Origin: an uncultured Lachnospiraceae bacterium
GTDB lineage: Bacteria; Bacillota; Clostridia; Lachnospirales; Lachnospiraceae
Assembly: GCA_910585895.1 (NCBI GenBank)
Contig: CAJUHY010000001.1
Location: 92,520-156,519 of the forward strand
DNA length: 64,000 nucleotides
Direction of reading: 5' to 3'
Translations under genes and position numbers: made by a program
Shown: in pieces, positions 17,606-26,281 of the stretch
Layout of the letters: each line of letters starts with the position of its first letter
Position numbering within the stretch: the stretch's first letter is position 1
Notes under the pieces: generated by a model
Databases searched by the model: none
Told to the model about the DNA's origin: nothing
The model's input: only the letters and a program-made list of their open reading frames with translations

Positions 17606-17682
17606 AAATCACTCATTTTCATCTTTGGCGAACATATCACCCAACATAAATCATTCATTTTCATTGTTAATGAACATATCAT
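17606..17682. repeat. Diverged duplication of the Mbeg1-like gene tail
   Basis: Positions 17606-17640 and 17648-17682 align without gaps, 28 of 35 bases identical, at a 42-bp (14-codon) period. The right copy ends the hydrolase gene (its last residues DMFINNENE). The left copy would encode a similar tail in a 12-codon frame starting ATG at 17647 and stopping at 17609 (MLGDMFAKDENE). The phase is kept, which suggests the duplication arose within coding sequence. Confidence 0.7.
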
Positions 17683-18742
17683 TGTTAAAAAATACTTTAC
17701 TGAGACTCAACATTAGCTGCGTCTGCTTTTTAATCCCCATCTCTCGAAATGTCTTGTGCATAGACAAAAACGATTTCATTTTCGCATTGTCAAGATCGTC
17801 GATGGTCTTGGCTTCGGAGGAACTGAGAATCCCATATACATTTTCTACCAATTCTTCCCGCTCCTGCGCTGTCATTGATTTTATCCAGGAATTGATTGCC
17901 TTTTCAAATCTCTTTCCCGAAAAGCTCCTGGCGTCATAGACAAAATGTGTGCCAAGCACCATCCAGGAAAATGGATTGTGCTGCAGAAGAGAAGGACTGC
18001 TGCTGCGTATCGTGGTATAAACGTCATGTTCCATCAACACTCCTACAATGGAAGATTCTGGAACAAAAGAGCGTATCTTCCCTCGGATATTCAGATATCC
18101 CGCACGTTTTAGGAATTCCTTGCTGAATCCCGGCCCATCATGGTTATAAATACACACAATATTATCCTGCTGCTCCGACGGCAGACGCGTACCCGCATAG
18201 ATTGCCAGGTTCCCGCCTTTGGAATGACCGCCAAGGCGCAGCGGCAAAGCCATATCCTCAGCCACCAAAACTGCATACTTTGCAGCTACCTTCTGTGAGG
18301 GTATCTCCTGCGTAAAACACATGTTAAAGTCCTCTTTCCAGCCGACTAATGTATTATCCGTTCCCCGAAAAGATAAAAAAGCAGTTTTGTCAGAAAGAAG
18401 AAATGTCACCGCCGCAAATTGAATCTCCTTCTCCTCATCCGTAACCGCAAAAAAGTGGGATACTTCCATATCCCGAAATCGTGGAAAAATTGCCGCTGCA
18501 GAAGCAAGTTCTATTACGGAACGCATCATCATATTGGGACCATCAAATTTAAGTTTATCTGTTGTCCTGTTGATGACAGCTACCGCATCCCGAAACTGTA
18601 CCGCATTTTTCTCCTGGGCAAATGAATAATCCAGGTATGCAAACACGGATAAAATCAACGAATCAATCTCGTTAAACGCACTCTGTGCAAACGTCAAATC
18701 CCCACGCCATGACAAATAATCAAATACATCTGCTTTTTTCAT
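17651..18742 (-). CDS. Mbeg1-like (DUF2974) alpha/beta hydrolase, probable lipase
   Basis: 363-aa cytosolic alpha/beta hydrolase of the Mbeg1-like family widespread in Firmicutes. The N-terminal MKKADVFDYLSWRGDLTFAQ is the family signature. SFRGTDNTLVGWKEDFNM (near residue 127) precedes the nucleophile elbow LGGHSKGGNLAIYAG (Ser near 174), and IYNHDGPGFSKEF follows. Substrate unknown; monoglyceride-like lipid or peptidolipid hydrolysis is possible by fold only. A good promoter lies at 18802-18830. The coding end is duplicated downstream. Confidence 0.88.
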   Translation of the reverse strand: MKKADVFDYLSWRGDLTFAQSAFNEIDSLILSVFAYLDYSFAQEKNAVQFRDAVAVINRTTDKLKFDGPNMMMRSVIELASAAAIFPRFRDMEVSHFFAVTDEEKEIQFAAVTFLLSDKTAFLSFRGTDNTLVGWKEDFNMCFTQEIPSQKVAAKYAVLVAEDMALPLRLGGHSKGGNLAIYAGTRLPSEQQDNIVCIYNHDGPGFSKEFLKRAGYLNIRGKIRSFVPESSIVGVLMEHDVYTTIRSSSPSLLQHNPFSWMVLGTHFVYDARSFSGKRFEKAINSWIKSMTAQEREELVENVYGILSSSEAKTIDDLDNAKMKSFLSMHKTFREMGIKKQTQLMLSLSKVFFNNDMFINNENE

Positions 18743-18801
18743 ATAAACCGTCTCCTTCTGAAAATATATATGTAAAAAGCGGTTGTAAAATTATCGTAAT
18801 A

Positions 18802-18830
18802 ATCATATACAAAGTTCAAAAGTTTGTCAA
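18802..18830 (-). promoter_or_regulatory. Promoter of the Mbeg1-like gene
   Basis: Minus strand TTGACA (18825-18830), 17-bp spacer and TATGAT (18802-18807). The -35 is a perfect consensus, about 60 bp upstream of the start codon. Confidence 0.7.
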
Positions 18831-18874
18831 TGTGCAATGGGTTAATCGTTCCATCATTATATTACCATTAAAAC

Positions 18875-19555
18875 TTAAATTTCAGGAATCCCCTTGCCTT
18901 CCACCAATCCAGTTTTCGCCAACTGGTCCGCTTCCTCATTATATTTGTCACCAGTGTGGGCCGCAATCTTACAAAAAGAAATGTTAAGTTTGCTGCCATG
19001 TTCCTTCATAAATGAGGCATATTTCTGGGTCAGTTCATTTTTCGCTCTCCAGCCTCCGGTAGCCCACATTTCTATCCCCATATAATCATAGCAGATTTCG
19101 ATGGCGGAATAGCCATACTTATCACACCATTTTACCGCATACATCGCCCCTAACATTTCCCCGGTTACGTTGCGCAATGCCATGGACTGCGGATTATCCC
19201 CATTGCCAAACCGCCGTATCGTCTCGCCCTCCGGCGTAAGGATGACACAGCCAAAAGCATATTTACCAATCTTCTCGTCAAAACTTCCGTCCACATAGGC
19301 TATCACCTGCCCTGGCCCTCCCTTGATTCCAGCTAGGGAATTCTCATCTACGGCATCACCCTCTGAAACGGACCGCTGCGTCCCATGTGCAAAATTTCCC
19401 GTCCCTGTTATATATGTTTCTGCCTCCGCCTTCGTGGCAAACCCTCGGTATTCTGCCCCCGGATAGCCGTCAACCGAAGCTTTGCATTCCTCCCAGGACT
19501 GAAAAATGCCTGTACGTTTGCCCTTTTTAACTGCGTAATACTTTTTCTTAGCCAT
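18875..19555 (-). CDS. rnhA: Ribonuclease H with N-terminal viroplasmin domain
   Basis: 226-aa RNase HI that removes RNA from RNA-DNA hybrids. Residues 1-50 (KKKYYAVKKGKRTGIFQSWE and GFATKAEAETYI) are the caulimovirus-viroplasmin hybrid-binding domain. The RNase H core runs from about residue 85: VIAYVDGSFDEKIGKYAFG has the first Asp, EMLGAMYAVKW the Glu, CYDYMGIEMWA the second Asp, and KIAAHTGDKYNEEADQLAK the terminal His/Asp part. I place the start at 19555, where GGAGAAAACTC precedes ATG; an in-frame start at 19606 would add 17 non-conserved residues without a ribosome binding site. Confidence 0.94.
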   Translation of the reverse strand: MAKKKYYAVKKGKRTGIFQSWEECKASVDGYPGAEYRGFATKAEAETYITGTGNFAHGTQRSVSEGDAVDENSLAGIKGGPGQVIAYVDGSFDEKIGKYAFGCVILTPEGETIRRFGNGDNPQSMALRNVTGEMLGAMYAVKWCDKYGYSAIEICYDYMGIEMWATGGWRAKNELTQKYASFMKEHGSKLNISFCKIAAHTGDKYNEEADQLAKTGLVEGKGIPEI

Positions 19556-19659
19556 GAGTTTTCTCCAAATTTTGATACTATCAAGAACTTGCGTACTTAT
19601 CTTCATTAGGAATACTGCGTCTCATAATATAATAAGCAGAACATCTGCAACCACACAAG

Positions 19660-19704
19660 TATCAACTAACCATTATACGCAAATGGAACGAAAATATCAA
19701 CTAA
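19660..19704 (-). promoter_or_regulatory. rnhA promoter flanked by a 10-bp direct repeat
   Basis: Minus strand TTGATA (19695-19700), 17-bp spacer and TATAAT (19672-19677). The decamer TTAGTTGATA occurs twice, at 19695-19704 (containing the -35) and at 19660-19669 (just downstream of the -10), 35 bp apart. Two copies bracketing a promoter suggest a repressor site. Confidence 0.6.
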
Positions 19705-19720
19705 TTTGTTCGATTTCACC

Positions 19721-20128
19721 TCATATCCCTTTCTTGATACGCAATATATTCTGCCCATCCTTATACTCATAGGAAATCTCATCCATGCTCTTTTTCACCA
19801 TATAAATCCCGAGCCCTCCGATTTCCCGCTCCTCCGCCGAGAGCGACACATCAGGCTCTTCCTTGGCAAGCGGATCGTAGGCTACGCCATTGTCGATAAA
19901 CGTCACAATGACAGAGAGAGGTTCCTGCAAGACATCCACGCGGACAGTCGCCGGACCCACCTCGGGATTGTAAGCGTAATGCGCAATATTGCCAAAGAGC
20001 TCGTCAATCGCAATGTCAATCTGCATCTGCGCTTTGATTGGACAATTTAATAATTCTAACTGTTCATTCACAAATGCCGTTACTTTCTCTATATTTTCCA
20101 CAGCTGCGTCAATCGTCAATTCTTTCAT
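19721..20128 (-). CDS. RsbW-like anti-sigma factor serine kinase (HATPase_c_2)
   Basis: 135-aa stand-alone GHKL ATP-binding protein. N-box IAIDELFGNIAHYAY (residues 41-55), G1 box FIDNGVAYDPL (about 77-87) and G2 box IGGLGIYMVKKSMDEI (about 103-118) are all intact. Such proteins (RsbW, SpoIIAB, BtrW) phosphorylate a STAS partner on Ser/Thr and may hold a sigma factor or another target. Its start lies inside the end of the SpoIIE-like phosphatase gene (20-bp overlap), so the two are coupled. A STAS protein is encoded in the same run at 25279. No sigma factor gene is adjacent, so the target is open. Confidence 0.87.
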   Translation of the reverse strand: MKELTIDAAVENIEKVTAFVNEQLELLNCPIKAQMQIDIAIDELFGNIAHYAYNPEVGPATVRVDVLQEPLSVIVTFIDNGVAYDPLAKEEPDVSLSAEEREIGGLGIYMVKKSMDEISYEYKDGQNILRIKKGI

Positions 20129-21740
20129 AGCTCATCCTTTCCCTGTATTCCAGACATAACATAGTGATATCGTCAAACTGCGGCGCATCCCCTACAAAAG
20201 TATCAATATCTTCTTTTATTTTTACCAGCAGCTCTGTGGGCGGCAGGGAAGCATTCTGTCCAAGGACTTCTCCCAGCCGGCACATACCATAGAGCTTTCC
20301 GTCCTTATCCGTTGCCTCCGTCACGCCGTCCGTATACTGAAACAAACGGTCGCCGGGAGATAACTGCATACTGCCGCATTGGTAACGAATCCCCTCCATG
20401 CCGGCAAGCACAAAACCTGCGCGGACTTTATATGGTTCATAACTGCCGCCCTTTTTGCAGATAAATGGAATCTCATGTCCTGCATTGACAAATGTAAATT
20501 GACCGCTCACAAGGTCTAATACCCCCTCAAAGGCAGTGATGAACAGCCCTTCGCTGTTGGACTCGCATAAGAGGTCATTAACCTCTGTAAATACCTCTCC
20601 TAAATCCCTGCCGGGCTGTGTATGATCCTTAATCAAGGTCTTGCCAATGACCATGAACAGAGCCGCAGGTACGCCTTTTCCTGAGACGTCCGCCATGACA
20701 ATCGCCAGATGCCTCTCATCCACCATAAAGAAATCATAGAAGTCGCCGCCGACCTCCTTTGCCGGATTCATCGTAGCATAAATGTCAAATTCGGGCCGTT
20801 CCGGAAACGCCGGGAAAATGCTGGGCAGCATATCCGCCTGAATCTGCGTGGCAATCGAAAGTTCTGCGCCAATACGTTCTTTCTCTGCTGTTATTATCGT
20901 CAAATTTTCTATATAATCCATAATATCCGCTTCCATTTTATTTACAGCCTTTGCCAACACTCCAATTTCATCATTGTTTTTAATGGAAGACAATTTATCT
21001 GAGGGCGTATTGGAATCTGCAAATCGTTTGGCCTCGTCTGTGACTGCAAGAATCGGCAATAAAACTCCCCGGTACAGGAACATGCTGTACACAAGCAAAA
21101 ACAGGCATACGGCGACTAAAACACCCAACAGCACGTCTTTCACATACGTATTGCGGGCATTTTCCAACCTCCTCATGGCTTTCTCCACGCCAAGGATTGC
21201 CACAATCTTTCCCCTGGAATCATATATGGCAATGCCTGCCGTCGTATGTGCCCCCGATTCCTCTGAATAAGAATAAAGGTACTCTGTGGCACGCTCACCT
21301 TTGGTGATAATATTGCGCACATTGTTCACGTACTTCTCATCCACGCCAATTGCCGTATAACCCAGCGGGTAACGCTCAAAACCGCTGGCAGAATTCACCG
21401 CATCATAGATATAGGTAAGCGTACGGTAATCCGAAGTATCGACCTTTGCCACATAAATCAAGGTCGTATTCGTAGCATCCACCAAGTCGTCCAGCCGCTT
21501 TTCAATTTGCCGATATTCCTCATCCTGCTCTCCTGTTGCCAGATATTTTTCAAATTTGTCAGGATTCAAATATTGGGACGCAGTCTCCGCAATCTCGTAA
21601 GCCGAGTCATTATATTGCCGTTCTAACACAGACGTAAATTCCCGGTAACCTATCATGCTGATGATTGCCCCCAGCAATATACCAAAAATAACGACGCCAA
21701 GCGTCAGTTTCCCTGTAAGCCCGGTGATTCTTTTTTTCAT
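20109..21740 (-). CDS. Membrane SpoIIE/RsbU-type PP2C phosphatase with HAMP
   Basis: 543-aa sensor phosphatase. A membrane helix at about 10-30 and a second at about 205-225 (VLLGVLVAVCLFLLVYSMFL) enclose an extracytoplasmic Cache-like sensor (YLNPDKFEKYLATGEQDEEY, AGIAIYDSRGKIVAILGVEK). A HAMP linker follows (LPILAVTDEAKRFADSN). The C-terminal PP2C domain has MNPAKEVGGDFYDFFMVDE (metal-binding Asp), IVMADVSGKGVPAALFM, DRLFQYTDGVTEATD and FDDITMLCLEY. Such enzymes remove phosphate from STAS proteins and so switch the partner on in response to an outside signal. The RsbW-like kinase gene overlaps its end. Confidence 0.9.
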   Translation of the reverse strand: MKKRITGLTGKLTLGVVIFGILLGAIISMIGYREFTSVLERQYNDSAYEIAETASQYLNPDKFEKYLATGEQDEEYRQIEKRLDDLVDATNTTLIYVAKVDTSDYRTLTYIYDAVNSASGFERYPLGYTAIGVDEKYVNNVRNIITKGERATEYLYSYSEESGAHTTAGIAIYDSRGKIVAILGVEKAMRRLENARNTYVKDVLLGVLVAVCLFLLVYSMFLYRGVLLPILAVTDEAKRFADSNTPSDKLSSIKNNDEIGVLAKAVNKMEADIMDYIENLTIITAEKERIGAELSIATQIQADMLPSIFPAFPERPEFDIYATMNPAKEVGGDFYDFFMVDERHLAIVMADVSGKGVPAALFMVIGKTLIKDHTQPGRDLGEVFTEVNDLLCESNSEGLFITAFEGVLDLVSGQFTFVNAGHEIPFICKKGGSYEPYKVRAGFVLAGMEGIRYQCGSMQLSPGDRLFQYTDGVTEATDKDGKLYGMCRLGEVLGQNASLPPTELLVKIKEDIDTFVGDAPQFDDITMLCLEYRERMSYERIDD

Positions 21741-21809
21741 TCCTGTTCTTCCTTTCCCTGACAGCCCAGCTATTATATCAGTGTTACAATATTTATTAAA
21801 ACTTTTGTT

Positions 21810-23474
21810 CTATTCCATCATTTGCGACGCAAAAAACTGTTTCTTCTCCGCCGTATCCAAAATACAGACATGCTTATTCTGCCCCATCATTTTACCACTA
21901 TTTGCCAAGTGCTGCTCATAGCGGCAAAAGCTGCCTGTACGCAGATAAGAGATGCCCACCTTGCCGATTTCATGCATCTTCCGACAGCCCCGATACTCAT
22001 AATTCACTTGGCACAGGCAGTCATCTAAAATGTCTTCCGCATCTGTATTATCCATGGCTGTGCATTCCAGATAAAACAGATACCGCGGCAATACATCCGA
22101 CATATCCTCCTGCACACTATATCCTATAACCTCGCAGCGCAGTTGCATAGCGAAGTTATTGATAGCCTGCGCAAGCTGCTCCTGGTTGCTCTTTTCCCCG
22201 GCAATATTGATTACCTGATTCCTGCGGTAGCAAAACTGCACGATGGGCGCCTGCCCATACCAGCCTACGACCTCCACTACATCCCCCATGCAGTAGCGGT
22301 ACAATCCGGAATGATTCGTAAACACAAGTTCATACCGTTCCCCCACCCTGACTTCCCACATAAATAACGGCTGTTCATATTTTTTCAGTCTATCTGCCAG
22401 CGGAAGAAACTCAAAAAATCCTGCTTCCGGAAAGAGTATATAACGGTCCGGCTGATTCATTTTTTCCGCAACGCCAAAAATTCCCTCTGAGGCTGCATAA
22501 GCGTAATGATAGATAGGAACATTCCCCGCATATCCCTGCATCTTCTCTGTATAATATGAAAATGACTTTCCCCCGATTGCCAGCACATAACGAACTCTGG
22601 GCCAAATCTTCTCCACCATGTTCTTCCGCAGCGTTTTATAAGAAAGAAGGCGCAGCTGATTTGCCCTCTGAGGATTGGGCGGCAGTTTTCGTTCCACAAA
22701 TTCCCGCCACCAGGGGCTCAGGTCCACGCTTTCATCTACACCTCCATGTTCCATATCACGAAGCAGAATTTCCCAGTTTCGCCAGATATAATCCATAACT
22801 CCTGCCACCCGATTAATAAAGACTCCGTGTATGGCGCAGAGATTTTGCTCCTCTAAGGCAAAGCGCACTTTAATGTAAAGTAAATCTTCCAATGTATTGG
22901 GAAAAAGAACCTCTTTGGGCACACAGTAATCCCCAGCGTCAAACTGTCCGTCTCTGTCCAGCCATTGATACAGGCAGCCGGAACGTATACCATTCATTAC
23001 GCCGTTCTTCATAGAGGTTTTGGCAAATTCCCCAATCTGAAAAATTTTGCCGAAAACCTTGTCCTCTGGAGAATTCCAATAGTATTCCCGTACCATGCCA
23101 AAAGGAATTCCATAAGCATAGCTGTATTGAATCTTTAAATCAGTCTCCGTAAGCGGCAGATACTTCGCCTCCCCGGTCGTGCCGGAACTGATACAGTAAT
23201 AAACACAAGGCTCCTCTGTAAGAACCTTTTCCTCGCCTGCAATCATCCGCAGAATGTAATCTTCATAATTTCCATACACGGAAAGCGGTACTTTCCTCTG
23301 AAACTCCCCAGCAGTCTCAATCTCTCCAAAACCGTATTTTTTCCCATAAACCGTATCACTATTACGGCGCATAATCCCAGCGAGCATCCGCAGCTGCACT
23401 TCTGCTGCCAGTTCTGAGGTCTTCTTGAGTAAATCCATAGATTCTTTCCCCAGTTTCTCATAATTGGTCTTCAT
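21810..23474 (-). CDS. GH3-family acyl-adenylate/amido synthetase-like protein
   Basis: About 554-aa member of the GH3 auxin-responsive promoter family. In plants these adenylate a carboxylic acid and join it to an amino acid; bacterial members are mostly uncharacterised. The nucleotide motif CISSGTTGEAKYLPLTE (about 95-111) is the ANL-like P-loop. FSYYTEKMQGYAGNVPIYHY then AYAASEGIFG is the second conserved block, and VFTNHSGLYRYCMGDVVEVV and NQVINIAGEKSNQEQL are the C-terminal ones. ATG at 23474 has GGAGGT at 4-5 bp and follows the upstream MATE fusion by 18 bp. In an operon with an NRPS it could cap, release or supply an acyl-amino acid; this is inference. Confidence 0.85.
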   Translation of the reverse strand: MKTNYEKLGKESMDLLKKTSELAAEVQLRMLAGIMRRNSDTVYGKKYGFGEIETAGEFQRKVPLSVYGNYEDYILRMIAGEEKVLTEEPCVYYCISSGTTGEAKYLPLTETDLKIQYSYAYGIPFGMVREYYWNSPEDKVFGKIFQIGEFAKTSMKNGVMNGIRSGCLYQWLDRDGQFDAGDYCVPKEVLFPNTLEDLLYIKVRFALEEQNLCAIHGVFINRVAGVMDYIWRNWEILLRDMEHGGVDESVDLSPWWREFVERKLPPNPQRANQLRLLSYKTLRKNMVEKIWPRVRYVLAIGGKSFSYYTEKMQGYAGNVPIYHYAYAASEGIFGVAEKMNQPDRYILFPEAGFFEFLPLADRLKKYEQPLFMWEVRVGERYELVFTNHSGLYRYCMGDVVEVVGWYGQAPIVQFCYRRNQVINIAGEKSNQEQLAQAINNFAMQLRCEVIGYSVQEDMSDVLPRYLFYLECTAMDNTDAEDILDDCLCQVNYEYRGCRKMHEIGKVGISYLRTGSFCRYEQHLANSGKMMGQNKHVCILDTAEKKQFFASQMME

Positions 23475-23492
23475 GCTTACCTCCACTTGCTG

Positions 23493-25268
23493 TTATATGT
23501 AAATCTGAATCGTATTCATACCAAACGTACGCTGGTACAGGGATGTTTCCACCATATCCTCAATCATACGGATGCCCATATACATATCATCCAGTCCTGC
23601 CGCCGAAGTCCTTTCCTGCTCAGCGCTGACTTGGGTCCGGAGCAAGGGATTGAACTCTCTGCCGCTATAACGGATACGGATTCCGATAACGCCCTCCAGG
23701 GAATATACCCTGAGGTCAAATTCCACTCCGCCCACAGGATTCACAGACGCAATCACTGTCATCAATTCTTCCATTGCCAGGCTCACGCGCATAACCTGCC
23801 CCGGCAGCATTCCATTTTCTTCACAGAATACAGTAATCTTACTGCTGGCATCACAGATATCCTCTGTTTCCGCACGCACAGAAAAATTGATGACCCTCCC
23901 AGTTTCTTCCAAGGTATTGTCCATCAGCAGAAAGCGGGAACAGCGCCTGTGAAAATGACGATAAATTCCTGTCGCCGCAAACCAGAAAAACAGCGTGAAA
24001 ACCTCGCCGAAAAATAAAAACCACCACGGATTCTGCGAAAGCTGCCAAAGCACAAACAGACTGGCACAGGGCATCACAAACACGCGCAGTAGAATAATCA
24101 CATTTGACCACATGGCATGACCCGACACATTATAATAGCCTGATAAAATGCTGTTACATAATGCGGGAATCATACCCATCGACAAACAAAAAAAGGCAAA
24201 TGCCAGTGATTCTGTAATTCCATACAGACCGGCAATCAAATCTGCCCCTGCAAGAATCACGGCAGAAAACAACATACAATAGGGCACACCGCTTTTTATC
24301 TGTCTCTTTATTAACATGCGGACGCTCTTGTTGTCGTGTTCTCCGCTGTAAATGCCCAGCATTGCCGCTGCCGCCTGCGGAACGCCGCCGGTGACGCTCT
24401 CCTCAAAGGCGCTGATACAATTTACAACTGTAAACGCCGCCACCAATCCGCTGCCGCCGCTCCACAAAAGCAGCGTATTCACTGCTATGACACGCAGCGT
24501 CTGAAACAGATTGTTCATGGCCGATGGGCTGCCTGCTTTGGCAATCTGCAAGACAGAAACACCCTTGCAGACAATGCAGACTCCCAGGGAAAAGCTGCTC
24601 TTTTTATCACACAGCCAGACAAATCCCAACAGGCAGGAGACTGCCGTAGCCGCGACACTGGCGAGCGCAGCTCCAAATACACCCATATCAAACGTATACA
24701 GAAACAACAAATCCAGCAGAACATTTCCCATTCCCATCACAAGCATCATCCAGGTAACCTGTCGATTCCTTCCATCCAGCCTCAGATACCAGAAAGGAAT
24801 GTAAATGAGGATTTTCGGCAGCGCCCCGGCAATGGTCACGCCGACATATTCCATCACTAAAAGCGACACAGATTCCTCAGAACACAGCAGGCCTGCCAGC
24901 GGTTTTAAACACGCTAAGCCAGCTGCTGTAATTACTGCCGCTAACAGCACACACCAGAAAATTGACATTTTATAAAGTTCCTGCGCCTTGCGCTCCTGAT
25001 TATCGCCAATCGCCGCCGCCGCACAGATTGCTGTGCCCGATACGACAAAGGAACCGGCAATACACAGGACAAGATAAACTGGTAAACTAAAATTAATGGC
25101 AGCTAAGGCATCCAGCCCGAGCCGCTGCCCGACAAGGATGCCATCTGCAAGGATATTGATATTGCCGCTTAAAATGGACAACATACAGGGAATCAATGCC
25201 TTCCCATATGCCTTTTTCAGAAACTGCTCATTTTGCTCCAGCGAAACAGCAGCTGCCTGTTCACTCAT
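23493..25268 (-). CDS. MATE transporter fused to a degenerate RsbW-like ATPase domain (second of two)
   Basis: 591 aa. Residues 1-435 are a 12-helix MATE-type transporter (drug or metabolite export driven by H+ or Na+), with family segments such as AYGKALIPCMLSILSGNINI and GLDALAAINFSLP. The last 150 residues are a HATPase_c_2 domain: VSLAMEELMTVIASVN is the N-box, but the G1 position reads RIRYSGREFNPL instead of D-x-G, and the G2 region is weak (GLDDMYMGIRMIEDMVE). ATP binding may therefore be lost and the domain kept for protein docking. ATG at 25268 has GTGGAG upstream and starts 10 bp after the STAS gene. The fusion is rare and links export to the partner-switch proteins encoded around it. 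Confidence 0.82.
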   Translation of the reverse strand: MSEQAAAVSLEQNEQFLKKAYGKALIPCMLSILSGNINILADGILVGQRLGLDALAAINFSLPVYLVLCIAGSFVVSGTAICAAAAIGDNQERKAQELYKMSIFWCVLLAAVITAAGLACLKPLAGLLCSEESVSLLVMEYVGVTIAGALPKILIYIPFWYLRLDGRNRQVTWMMLVMGMGNVLLDLLFLYTFDMGVFGAALASVAATAVSCLLGFVWLCDKKSSFSLGVCIVCKGVSVLQIAKAGSPSAMNNLFQTLRVIAVNTLLLWSGGSGLVAAFTVVNCISAFEESVTGGVPQAAAAMLGIYSGEHDNKSVRMLIKRQIKSGVPYCMLFSAVILAGADLIAGLYGITESLAFAFFCLSMGMIPALCNSILSGYYNVSGHAMWSNVIILLRVFVMPCASLFVLWQLSQNPWWFLFFGEVFTLFFWFAATGIYRHFHRRCSRFLLMDNTLEETGRVINFSVRAETEDICDASSKITVFCEENGMLPGQVMRVSLAMEELMTVIASVNPVGGVEFDLRVYSLEGVIGIRIRYSGREFNPLLRTQVSAEQERTSAAGLDDMYMGIRMIEDMVETSLYQRTFGMNTIQIYI

Positions 25269-25278
25269 AAGTTCTCCA

Positions 25279-25575
25279 CTATTCAATCGTGAGGATATCC
25301 GCAAATCCAGTCACCTCAAAAATCTCCATAATCGTTTCATTCACGTTCGTGACTTTCATACTGCCCTGCTTATTCATCTGTTTTTGTGCACCCAGAAGGA
25401 TACGCAGCCCCGCAGATGACAGGTAATCCAGCGCACCCATGTCAAAGGTCAGTTCCGTCACATCATCCAGGCTGCCGGACAAAACTTTCTCAAGCTCCGG
25501 CGCAGTTGTCGTATCCAACCTCCCCTCCAGGGAGATACATAATTGATTTCCATTTGCTTTCTTTGTAATATTCAT
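25279..25575 (-). CDS. STAS-domain anti-sigma factor antagonist
   Basis: 98-aa SpoIIAA/RsbV-like protein. The core GRLDTTTAPELEKVL and the phosphorylation segment FDMGALDYLSSAGLRILLGA carry Ser in the usual place, and VTGFADILTI closes the fold. Its phosphorylation state would be set by the RsbW-like kinase (19721) and the SpoIIE-like phosphatase (20109), and it may also dock on the ATPase domains of the two MATE proteins between which it is encoded. AAGGAG precedes the start; 12 bp separate it from the VOC gene. Confidence 0.92.
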   Translation of the reverse strand: MNITKKANGNQLCISLEGRLDTTTAPELEKVLSGSLDDVTELTFDMGALDYLSSAGLRILLGAQKQMNKQGSMKVTNVNETIMEIFEVTGFADILTIE

Positions 25576-25587
25576 ATCCTACTCTCC

Positions 25588-26169
25588 TTAGTCTCCGATA
25601 TCCGTGTGCCCCTGCTCAAACTCCCACTGCAGACCATACCTGTCAATAAAGTAAAAATACTTGGTATTGCCCAGAATATCCGCTGCTTTCTGTTTTCCTG
25701 CTGCATCCTTTTCTTTCTCTTCATCAAAATAGCAAAAATCTGACGGCTCTGTCTTGCTAATCTGAAAAACTTTATAATCCTCTGTCGTATTAATCAAAGT
25801 TACGTCCGGCTGTGCTTTTATGTAATCAAAAGCTTCCTCAATATTGATGACCTTCAGCGCCACATGCCTGGCGCCGCTGATATCGTTAGCTTTGAAAACC
25901 ATAGGCTCCTGACGTCCCTTAGGATTGTGATAGCACATCAGTTCAATCGTGAACTTTGTGCCCGGCACATCCATAAAGCCGATGGAAACCTCCGCCTCCT
26001 CTGCTTCCTCGATAAATCCGCCTGCCTGAAAAAATCCCTTATTTTTCCAATGTGGAATATGCTGGTTGGGCACTGCCCCCAAAATCCTCTCGTAATATTT
26101 AAATGCCTCCGGCACATCATCTACAAAAATGCAGACGTGTGACAATCCAGTATAAACTGGTTTTCCCAT
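25588..26169 (-). CDS. VOC-superfamily (glyoxalase-like) protein
   Basis: 193 aa with the beta-alpha-beta-beta-beta repeats of the vicinal oxygen chelate fold: GLSHVCIFVDDVPEAFKYYERILG at the N-terminus and FYFIDRYGLQWEFEQGH at the C-terminus. His and Glu in positions typical of metal ligands are visible (SHVCIF, WEFEQG). Reaction unknown. It belongs to the NRPS-MATE-STAS run, so a tailoring or self-protection role is possible. AAAGGAG precedes the start, and an extended -10 promoter lies 50 bp upstream. Confidence 0.82.
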   Translation of the reverse strand: MGKPVYTGLSHVCIFVDDVPEAFKYYERILGAVPNQHIPHWKNKGFFQAGGFIEEAEEAEVSIGFMDVPGTKFTIELMCYHNPKGRQEPMVFKANDISGARHVALKVINIEEAFDYIKAQPDVTLINTTEDYKVFQISKTEPSDFCYFDEEKEKDAAGKQKAADILGNTKYFYFIDRYGLQWEFEQGHTDIGD

Positions 26170-26219
26170 ATGTATTGCTCCTTTCTGATTGTTTTTCGCA
26201 ATCTGCCGTTAATTGTATT

Positions 26220-26228
26220 ATTATAACA
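26220..26228 (-). promoter_or_regulatory. Possible internal promoter (extended -10)
   Basis: Minus strand TGTTATAAT, an extended -10 element, in the 112-bp gap between the first MATE fusion and the VOC gene. No good -35 is seen. It could give the downstream regulatory genes their own transcription. Confidence 0.4.
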
Positions 26229-26281
26229 AATGTACCAGCAATTTTTTTAGTCTGGGATAACTGGTGCTAATTTGGGGACCA

